From Planctomycetota bacterium (lineage in GTDB: Bacteria > Planctomycetota > Planctomycetia > Pirellulales > Pirellulaceae), in contig JAFLCP010000017.1 of assembly GCA_017303505.1 (NCBI GenBank), positions 1 through 64,000 on the forward strand: DNA of 64,000 nucleotides, read 5' to 3'. The first letter of the stretch is position 1. The number at the start of each line of letters is the position of its first letter. Shown here piece by piece: positions 57,239 through 64,000 of the stretch. The notes under the pieces were generated by a model. The model saw only the letters and a list, made by a program, of their open reading frames with translations. It had not been told where the DNA came from and did not search any database. Position numbers and translations under genes: made by a program.

Positions 57239-60169
57239 ATGAGTTCTTCACCCAACGCGATACCTGATGATTTAGCGCATTTGGTGCAGGCCGATCCGAA
57301 TCGCAAGAAGCCGCAGCGTGTCATCACGCCGCGAACTCGCATTCTCCTCATCATTGTGCTGGGACTCTTTTCCTTACTCACTGCTAACGGTCTCTATTTA
57401 TCTGGAGTTACCTTTGCAGAATGGTTAACACAGCAAACCTATCAGAACTACTTTTATCAGTTCATGTTCTTGGGTCACTTGGTCCTGGGCCTGCTTTTAG
57501 TTTTGCCCGTTATCATTTTTGGATTCTACCACTGGAAAGCAGCCCATAACCGCCGCAACCGCCGAGCTGTGAAAGTTGGCTATGCCCTTTTGGCCATCGC
57601 TATCGCGGTGTTGATCACTGGCTTATTGCTGATGCGTATCGGCAGCTTTGACCTTAAACAACCTGTTGCACGGCGAATCATTTATTGGGCTCACGTGATC
57701 ACACCGTTGGCCGCCGCATGGATGTACTGGATCCATCGTTTGGTTGGTACCAGCATCAAATGGTACATCGGTCGACGCATCGCGATCTCAACCGCTGTTA
57801 TCGTCGGGGCGATGATCGTCCTTCAAATGCAAGATCCACGACAATGGAATCAAGCTGCCCCTAAAGAAGGCGACAAATATTTCCAGCCTTCTTTAGCCCG
57901 AACCTCTACAGGCAATTTCATTCCCGAAAAGGCTCTGATGAATGATGAGTATTGCTTGAAATGTCACGAAGATGCGTACAAAGGTTGGTTTCATAGCGCT
58001 CACCATTTCAGTTCATTCAACAATCCTGCCTACCTATACGCAGTGCGTGAAACTCGCGAAGTTTCCAAGAAACGCGATGGCACAGTTCAAGCGGCGCGGT
58101 GGTGTGCTGGCTGTCACGACCCAGTCCCATTCTTCACGGGCGCGTTTGACGATCCCAACTATGACGATGTCAATCATTCGACATCTCAAGCAGGTATCAG
58201 CTGCATGTCTTGCCATGCCATTACCCACGTAGGGAGCACCAAAGGCAATGCGCACTATGTGATTGAAGAAACGATGCAATATCCATTCACCTACAGTACC
58301 AATCCTTGGTTGCAAAAGATCAACGAAATTTTGGTCAAATCCAAACCATCATTCCATAAGCAATCGATGCTCAAGCCTTTCCACAAGACGGCCGAGTTTT
58401 GCAGCACATGCCACAAAGTCCATCTTCCGAAAGAGCTTACGGCATATAAGGAATTCTTGCGTGGACAAAACCATTACGATTCGTACTTGTTGAGCGGTGT
58501 ATCGGGACACGGGGCCCAGAGCTTCTACTATCCTGAAAAGGCCACGGACAATTGTGCGAAATGCCACATGCCATTGGTCGAATCCAAAGACTTTGGGGCT
58601 GCAAAAAATGACGACACCAGCCGCCTTACCATCCATGATCATTTCTTCCCTGGTGCCAATACGGCATTACCGCACTGGCGAGGAGATACCGAATATGTGG
58701 AACGCGCCAAAGAGCTACTCAAAGGCGTAACTCGCATCGATATCTTCGGCGTTCGCGAAGGTGGTACCATCCAAGGTGATTTGGTTGCCCCACTGCGACC
58801 ACAAGTTCCAACGCTCAAAGCGGGTAATCACTATTTGATCGAAACCGTGGTCCGCACGCTTAAGATGGGCCACCATCTCACTCAAGGGACCGTCGACTCC
58901 AATGAATTGTGGATCGAGGTTATGGTCAAGAGTGGCGATCGAGTGATCGGCTACAGCGGCGGGCTCGACGAAAAAGATGGCGTGGATTCATGGTCTCACT
59001 TCCTTAATGTCTTCATGCTCGATCGTTACGGCAATCGTATTTCACGCCGCAACGCGCAAGATATCTTCACACCACTTTACAATCACCAGATTCCACCAGG
59101 TGCAGGACAAGTGGCACATTATGGAATACAGATTCCAGAAGATGTTAGCGCACCGATCGAGATTGTAGCCAAGCTCAATTATCGCAAATTCGACCGTGGC
59201 TATATCGACTTCATGAATTCCGCCTACAAGAAAGGCGACAACGACTTCACTGGCCGCGAAACGAACAAGAATACGTTACCCATCACCGTGATGTGCGAAG
59301 ATCGTGTCGTGTTGCCTGTGCAATTAGCATCTGGTGAAGTGGTCCAGCCCAAAGATCCGCAACCTACCGAAGACAAACTTCCTCCGACATGGCAACGCTG
59401 GAACGATTATGGCATCGGTTTGCTACTAACGGGTAAAGCTCAAACGCGGCAAGCTCTAACGGCCTTCGAAGCCGTTGAAAAATTGAACAAACCCGATGGT
59501 CCGATCAATGCTGCTCGCGTTCTGCTTTTGGAAGGGGATCTCGATGGTGCCACGGCTGCCATCCAACGAGCCTCAGCCATGGAAACCAAGCCTAATCCTT
59601 GGACCATCGCGTGGCTCAGCGGCGAGGTTGCTCGTCAACAGGGACAGTTATTGGAAGCGGAGAAAAACTTCCGCGAAGTATTGGCCGCCAAAATACCTGA
59701 ACGCGGTTTTGACTTCAGCTTCGATTTCCGCATACGCAATCAGCTTGGTCAGACCCTACTCGACTTGGCCGAACAAGCCGAGGGTCGCAACGACATGGAT
59801 CAATCGAAAGCGTATCTAGAGCAAGCTCGTGACGAGTTCTTGCAGTCGCTCAAGGTTGATACCGAAGATGTTACTGCCCACGCCGCTCTCGCTTCGATCT
59901 ACCAACGACTTGGTGATCAAGAGAAGAGCGATTTCCACGGCGCTGCTCACCTTCGCTACAAACCAGATGACAATGCGATCGATGTGGCCATCCCAGCAGC
60001 TAGGGCGCAATACCCCGCCGCTAACCATGCGGCTGAAGCTCTGGTGATTTATTGGCTTCAGCGAGAGAACGCTCCGCGTCTTCCCGCCGAAGAAGCTCGC
60101 CCCCCTCTGCAAACACCGAAAGTTGCTGCAGAACCACCTCCTTCCATCTCATCTATCATAGGCCAATAA
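57239..60169 (+). CDS. Membrane-anchored pentaheme cytochrome c with C-terminal TPR repeats
   Basis: 976 residues. Residues 35-200 hold about five membrane helices with histidines in MFLGHLVLG, FYHWKAAH and IIYWAHVITPL, a cytochrome b-like layout that may bind b hemes. Outside the membrane come five heme c sites: CLKCH (239), CAGCH (289), CMSCH (322), CSTCH (388) and CAKCH (439), in a cytochrome c554-like segment with many extra His ligand candidates. Residues 500-720 are beta-rich without a family I can name, and the last 250 are TPR repeats. It likely moves electrons from the quinone pool to an outer acceptor. The CRTAC1 gene follows after 4 bp. Confidence 0.87.
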   Translation: MSSSPNAIPDDLAHLVQADPNRKKPQRVITPRTRILLIIVLGLFSLLTANGLYLSGVTFAEWLTQQTYQNYFYQFMFLGHLVLGLLLVLPVIIFGFYHWKAAHNRRNRRAVKVGYALLAIAIAVLITGLLLMRIGSFDLKQPVARRIIYWAHVITPLAAAWMYWIHRLVGTSIKWYIGRRIAISTAVIVGAMIVLQMQDPRQWNQAAPKEGDKYFQPSLARTSTGNFIPEKALMNDEYCLKCHEDAYKGWFHSAHHFSSFNNPAYLYAVRETREVSKKRDGTVQAARWCAGCHDPVPFFTGAFDDPNYDDVNHSTSQAGISCMSCHAITHVGSTKGNAHYVIEETMQYPFTYSTNPWLQKINEILVKSKPSFHKQSMLKPFHKTAEFCSTCHKVHLPKELTAYKEFLRGQNHYDSYLLSGVSGHGAQSFYYPEKATDNCAKCHMPLVESKDFGAAKNDDTSRLTIHDHFFPGANTALPHWRGDTEYVERAKELLKGVTRIDIFGVREGGTIQGDLVAPLRPQVPTLKAGNHYLIETVVRTLKMGHHLTQGTVDSNELWIEVMVKSGDRVIGYSGGLDEKDGVDSWSHFLNVFMLDRYGNRISRRNAQDIFTPLYNHQIPPGAGQVAHYGIQIPEDVSAPIEIVAKLNYRKFDRGYIDFMNSAYKKGDNDFTGRETNKNTLPITVMCEDRVVLPVQLASGEVVQPKDPQPTEDKLPPTWQRWNDYGIGLLLTGKAQTRQALTAFEAVEKLNKPDGPINAARVLLLEGDLDGATAAIQRASAMETKPNPWTIAWLSGEVARQQGQLLEAEKNFREVLAAKIPERGFDFSFDFRIRNQLGQTLLDLAEQAEGRNDMDQSKAYLEQARDEFLQSLKVDTEDVTAHAALASIYQRLGDQEKSDFHGAAHLRYKPDDNAIDVAIPAARAQYPAANHAAEALVIYWLQRENAPRLPAEEARPPLQTPKVAAEPPPSISSIIGQ

Positions 60170-60173
60170 ATAT

Positions 60174-62042
60174 ATGTCCAAAAAAACAAAACCTACTCAA
60201 AATGAAATCGATCGCGATGAAGCGAATGAACAAGATGACGCCATTATTGGCGTCGCCGTAAAGTGGTCAGCGGTAGCTCTCGGCTGCATCATCGCAGCTG
60301 GTCTTACTATCTGGGCCTTTACACAGTTCAACAAGCCTAAAGAAATTGCCAAAAAGATCGAAGTCACGCTGCCACAACAACGAACCCAAGTGGCGGTGAC
60401 TCTCCCCAAAGTTCCCTTAACAGATGTCACTGACCAATGCGGCATCTCCTTCACCCATTTCAACGGTATGGATGGGGAAAAACTGCTTCCCGAAACGATG
60501 GGTGGCGGAATTGCGATTTTCGATTTCGATAACGATGGTGACCAGGACGTACTCTTCGTCAATGGCAACCCATGGATCTGGTCCAAAACGCCAGTCGATC
60601 CTCGCCCAACGCTCAAGCTCTATGCCAACGACGGTAAGGCTCAGTTCACCGATGTCACCGAACAAGCTGGCTTGGCCGTATCGCTCTATGGCATGGGGCC
60701 CGCCGTTGGGGACTTCGACAACGACGGTTGGTTAGATCTCTTTGTAACCGCTGTCGGCAAAAACATGTTGTTCAAAAATGAGCAAGGGAAATTTACCAAC
60801 GTCACTGATTCTGCTGGTGTTGGTGGTCTGGAAGCCGATTGGAGCACTGGAGCAACTTTCTTCGACTTTGACAACGATGGCTTGTTGGACCTGTTCGTAT
60901 GCAACTACGTACAATGGTCCCGCGACATCGACTTATCACAAGAGTTCAGCTTGGTGGGCGTTGGACGCGCTTATGGTCCACCCGCATTCTTCAAAGGCAC
61001 ACATCCCTATCTCTACCATAACGACGGGAACGGCAAATTCTCTGATGTAACGGAGAAGGCCGGTATGCATGTAAAGAACCCAGCCACCAACGTCCCTATG
61101 TCTAAGTCATTGGGTATCGCTCCGATTGATGCCAACCACGATGGCTGGTTAGATTTAGTGATTGCCAACGACACCGTCGCAAACTTTTTGTTCCTCAACC
61201 AAAAAGATGGTACCTTCCGCGAAAGCGGTGTTCCATCGAGTTTGGCGTTTGACCGCAATGGAAGCGCCACCGGAGCCATGGGCCTCGACTGCGCTTACAT
61301 GCGCAATGACGATACTCTGGCGATTGCCATTGGCAACTTCTCGAATGAACCTTGTTCGCTCTATTTGTCACGAGGCAAGTTTGCGAACTTCTTCGATGCG
61401 GCTAACGCGACTGGACTTGGCCCTCAAACAAGATTGAGCCTCACGTTTGGTATGTTCTTTTCCGACTTAGATTTGGATGGCCGTCAAGATATCGTCTGCA
61501 CCAACGGCCAATTGGAACCCGAAATCGCCACGGTTTCCAACACGCAACGCTACGAGCAACCGCCGCAGTTCTTTTGGAATGCCGGCACTGCAGGTGGCAC
61601 AGAACTAACACCGCTATTGGCTGATCAAGTCGGTGCCGATGCGATCAAGCCAATGGTTGGACGAGGTGCCGCGTACGGCGATCTTGATAACGATGGCGAC
61701 ATCGACATGATCTTCGTTGCTAACGGTGGCAAAGCCCGAGTTCTACGCAATGATCAGGCGCTCGGAAATCAGTGGCTGCGTGTTTCGCTTAAACAAAAAG
61801 AAAAGAACCGCTTTGCCTATGGCGCAGAATTGCGATTGACCGTCAAAGAAGGAGACAAATCTGTGGTTCTCTGTCGCTGCATCACACCCACGCGCAGCTA
61901 TTTGTCCCAGTGCGAAACCATCGCCACTTTTGGCCTAGGAGCCCAAGCCAAAGTTGAAAAATTGGATGTGATTTGGCCAGGGGGAGAATCGCAAACCATC
62001 ACGGAACTCAAGCCTAACGAACTGATGGTTATCGAGCGATAA
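60174..62042 (+). CDS. CRTAC1 family protein with FG-GAP repeats and ASPIC/UnbV domain
   Basis: 622 residues. One N-terminal membrane helix (about 25-45, VKWSAVALGCIIAAGLTIW) anchors it outside the cytoplasm. At least five calcium-type FG-GAP/VCBS loops form a propeller: FDFDNDGDQDVLF, DFDNDGWLDLFV, DFDNDGLLDLFV, DANHDGWLDLVI, DLDLDGRQDIV and DLDNDGDIDMIF. The C-terminal ASPIC/UnbV domain has FAYGAELRLTVKEG, TPTRSYLSQCETIATFGLG and DVIWPGGESQTI. Family members often lie beside TPR proteins and cytochromes, with no proven role. The gene ends before a strong terminator. Confidence 0.92.
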   Translation: MSKKTKPTQNEIDRDEANEQDDAIIGVAVKWSAVALGCIIAAGLTIWAFTQFNKPKEIAKKIEVTLPQQRTQVAVTLPKVPLTDVTDQCGISFTHFNGMDGEKLLPETMGGGIAIFDFDNDGDQDVLFVNGNPWIWSKTPVDPRPTLKLYANDGKAQFTDVTEQAGLAVSLYGMGPAVGDFDNDGWLDLFVTAVGKNMLFKNEQGKFTNVTDSAGVGGLEADWSTGATFFDFDNDGLLDLFVCNYVQWSRDIDLSQEFSLVGVGRAYGPPAFFKGTHPYLYHNDGNGKFSDVTEKAGMHVKNPATNVPMSKSLGIAPIDANHDGWLDLVIANDTVANFLFLNQKDGTFRESGVPSSLAFDRNGSATGAMGLDCAYMRNDDTLAIAIGNFSNEPCSLYLSRGKFANFFDAANATGLGPQTRLSLTFGMFFSDLDLDGRQDIVCTNGQLEPEIATVSNTQRYEQPPQFFWNAGTAGGTELTPLLADQVGADAIKPMVGRGAAYGDLDNDGDIDMIFVANGGKARVLRNDQALGNQWLRVSLKQKEKNRFAYGAELRLTVKEGDKSVVLCRCITPTRSYLSQCETIATFGLGAQAKVEKLDVIWPGGESQTITELKPNELMVIER

Positions 62043-62099
62043 TCTAAATCGTTAACCCCAAGTCGTTCATCCTAGTTGCTATACTAAACTAGGCGTTTT

Positions 62100-62132
62100 G
62101 GCACTCAACGCTCGCCGTTGCGTGCCTTTTTT
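62100..62132 (+). terminator. Rho-independent terminator of the cytochrome/CRTAC1 unit
   Basis: GGCAC/GTGCC and, inside it, CAACG/CGTTG form a two-part stem around CTCGC. A TTTTTT run follows at 62127. It lies 58 bp after the CRTAC1 stop codon. Confidence 0.85.
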
Positions 62133-62158
62133 ATTCCCCTCCATTATTGGATCACTCT

Positions 62159-63028
62159 ATGAGACTCCTCTCTCTTTTGATGCTTGGCGGTTTACTAAGC
62201 TTCATACTCACCTCGCCTCTACAGGCCCAATCCATCGAACGTAAACTGACCTATGATCGCGATGTGATTTACGGTCACAAAGCTGGTATGGCCTTAACGT
62301 TCGATGTGGTGCGCCCTGAAAAACCCAATGGTGCTGCCGTGCTATTCATGGTAAGTGGTGGCTGGGTCTCGATGTGGGCGCCGCCTGAGACCATCATTCG
62401 TCCTACTTCGAAAGATGCGAATCCTTGGGAACAAATTGTAGACCGAGGTTATACATTGTTCTTGGTGCGCCACGGCAGCAGTCCATACTTCAAAGTGCCC
62501 GATGCCGTAAGCGATGTTCGCCGAGCCGTTCGCTACATTCGTTTGCATTCGAAGACATGGGACGTTGATCCCAATCGAATCGGTGTGATTGGTGGCAGCG
62601 CTGGTGGTCATCTTACTTTGATGTTAGCTACCACAGCGGATGAAGGCGACGCAAACTCAAAAGATGAAGTCGAACGAACCTCGAATCGCATTCGTGCGGG
62701 TGTTGCCTGGTTCCCACCAACACATCTCGAAAAATTCTTGAAGCTAAAGCAACAGTTCCCTGCCCTTGAATTTGATACCAAGAAAATTCCCGACGTTTCA
62801 CCACTGGAACATGTAACCTCGGACGACGCTCCCGTCTTCCTAGCGCATGGTGACAAAGATGAACTGGTGCCCGTTGGCGAAAGTGAAGCGATTGTCGAGA
62901 AATTCAAAGCAGCCAACGTGGAACATGATCTGTTGGTGATTCCAGGTGCTGGACACGCTTTTGTCGGAGACGACATGAAGCAAGTGATGGAAGGTACTTT
63001 GGGCTGGTTCGATAAGTATCTCAAGTAG
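62159..63028 (+). CDS. Exported alpha/beta hydrolase, esterase/peptidase-like
   Basis: 289 residues from ATG 62159; TTG 62147 is less likely. A signal peptide (LLSLLMLGGLLSFILTSPLQA) precedes QSIERKLTYDRD. The nucleophile Ser lies in GGSAGGHLTLM. The catalytic Asp is in HGDKDELVPV and the His in GAGHAFVGDD. LFMVSGGW is the oxyanion region, as in BD-FAE/prolyl-oligopeptidase-like esterases. The substrate is unknown; planctomycetes carry many such secreted hydrolases. Confidence 0.87.
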   Translation: MRLLSLLMLGGLLSFILTSPLQAQSIERKLTYDRDVIYGHKAGMALTFDVVRPEKPNGAAVLFMVSGGWVSMWAPPETIIRPTSKDANPWEQIVDRGYTLFLVRHGSSPYFKVPDAVSDVRRAVRYIRLHSKTWDVDPNRIGVIGGSAGGHLTLMLATTADEGDANSKDEVERTSNRIRAGVAWFPPTHLEKFLKLKQQFPALEFDTKKIPDVSPLEHVTSDDAPVFLAHGDKDELVPVGESEAIVEKFKAANVEHDLLVIPGAGHAFVGDDMKQVMEGTLGWFDKYLK

Positions 63029-63067
63029 AACTTCGCAGCCTAAGCCAAAAACATCAAGCTCCAACGA

Positions 63068-63106
63068 AAACGCCGCATGATAGTTTCGTACTATCATGCG
63101 GCGTTT
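63068..63106. terminator. Bidirectional rho-independent terminator, 17-bp perfect stem
   Basis: AAACGCCGCATGATAGT (63068-63084) pairs perfectly with ACTATCATGCGGCGTTT (63090-63106) around TTCGT. It lies between the hydrolase gene and the convergent S46 peptidase gene and can serve both. Confidence 0.92.
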
Positions 63107-63165
63107 GTTATTCTGGGGTATTAAACCGCTGCTAGGCCACTCCTAGCATCGATACGCGTTGTAGC

Positions 63166-64000
63166 TTATTTGCCCATTTGATCCACAATAAACTTCGCAC
63201 CGTAGATCTTGTCGAGCGACTCTAACAAGCCTGCGATGTGTACAGACACAGCCCGCCCTACTTCATCGCTGTAATAGAAGTCTGCGGTTAAACTCTGAAT
63301 GTTGCCATCGAAAATGATGCCCACCAACTCACCTTTGGTATTCACCACAGGGCTACCGGAGTTCCCACCGATGATATCGGCTGTGCACACAAAGTTGAGC
63401 GGTGTTTTGGGATTCAACTTATCTTTGGCCTTCTTCCACGATTCTGGCAGAATCCATGGATCTTTGGCACCGTGCGATTCTTCATGCTCAAATGCGCCAC
63501 CCAAGGTCGTCGTATAAGGAATCGATTCGCCATCGACGTGATAGCCTTGCACTGGCCCAAAGGCCAATCGCAAAGTAAAGGTCGCATCGGGATAGACCGA
63601 AGTTCCTTCCAATGCAAATCTGGCTTCGGTGATCTGAGCGTACGCTTGTCGTTCAACTTCGTCGAGTTCTTCAGTCAACTTTCGCAAGCGGCGATATTCG
63701 CTATCTAACGTTTTAGCTAATTGAATCAATCGATCGGTAGAATTTTCGATACCCTTTGCACCTGCAGCCACAACAGCTTTACGGGCTTCCACATCAAACA
63801 ACTTGGTGCCCGCAATCAAATCGGCCGCGCGTTCGCGTGGCCCCTTGCCGTGTAAAGCGGCTAACACCAACGGATCTTCGCCGCCGCGTGTTTCGGCTAA
63901 GCGAGCCAATTCATCCGCCAACTGAACACGTTCTAAATCGTCGTACATCGGCGCGGGTGAGTAGAGCTGTTGCAATAGCGACTCTCGATTGCTCTCACGA
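63166..64000 (-). CDS. S46 family peptidase (dipeptidyl-peptidase 7/11-like), 5' end cut by the window
   Basis: The frame is open to the window edge (at least 278 codons), so the start and N-terminal catalytic residues are outside. The S46 active-site Ser is in IIGGNSGSPVVN, followed by KGELVGIIFDGN, which matches the chymotrypsin-like fold of DPP7/DPP11. Upstream is a helical cap region (RVQLADELARLAETR, VERQAYAQITEARFALEG). Such enzymes sit in the periplasm and cut dipeptides from peptide N-termini. Substrate residue preference cannot be told from this part. Confidence 0.87.
   Translation of the reverse strand, partial: RESNRESLLQQLYSPAPMYDDLERVQLADELARLAETRGGEDPLVLAALHGKGPRERAADLIAGTKLFDVEARKAVVAAGAKGIENSTDRLIQLAKTLDSEYRRLRKLTEELDEVERQAYAQITEARFALEGTSVYPDATFTLRLAFGPVQGYHVDGESIPYTTTLGGAFEHEESHGAKDPWILPESWKKAKDKLNPKTPLNFVCTADIIGGNSGSPVVNTKGELVGIIFDGNIQSLTADFYYSDEVGRAVSVHIAGLLESLDKIYGAKFIVDQMGK

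Overview
The window looks like chromosomal DNA of a planctomycete, probably from the Pirellulales side. The signs are a BBP7-type outer-membrane beta barrel, CRTAC1/ASPIC-UnbV proteins, a kinase with a planctomycete-style N-terminal extension, small proteins of a planctomycete type, and intergenic repeats of the 'taccgtt...ggctaacgc...cggct' and 'CTCGTTCCCAGGCTCTGCC' kinds. No rRNA, tRNA, transposase, integrase or CRISPR array was seen. Genus and species cannot be given from sequence reading alone.

Layout. 1-1045: a strong hairpin, then a tandem array of about 138-bp units whose core module flips orientation halfway. 1057-12186: ilvD with a Tat-exported TIM-barrel protein; a BtuF-like gene broken by an in-frame stop; a HAD phosphatase; an alpha/beta hydrolase; a MoxR ATPase/VWA pair; a small basic protein; a TPR lipoprotein. 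12296-22492 (minus strand): serC-serA, and gltB-gltD with a LysR regulator upstream. 22809-27894: small membrane protein, hotdog thioesterase, BBP7 barrel, and a divergent protein phosphatase/Ser-Thr kinase pair.

27900-31560 is an accessory region. Tandem 214-bp composite repeats flank the debris of a polymorphic toxin locus: a HINT start, a '..VLVHN' toxin end and immunity-like genes. 31544-42163 returns to housekeeping genes: dnaJ-like/rnpA/yidD, a CehA/McbA-like exported protein, an OleB-like hydrolase, a CitG-like protein, fliG, a PTPS/QueD protein and mutS.

42200-48430 is a second accessory region. It has a PIN toxin with a small partner gene, then small genes each followed by a structure with the marks of an integron attC site (43610-44802), then orphan immunity-type genes (DUF1963, SUKH) between repeats. 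No integrase is present, so this looks like a cassette cluster lacking an integrase.

49710-64000: acnA, then a set of a giant TPR/FG-GAP/UnbV protein (1263 aa), a small exported protein, a membrane-anchored pentaheme cytochrome c with C-terminal TPRs (976 aa) and a CRTAC1 protein (622 aa). The last two are 4 bp apart. An exported alpha/beta hydrolase follows, and then the C-terminal part of an S46 peptidase. The cytochrome/CRTAC1 set and the attC cassette cluster are the best candidates for little-described biology here.
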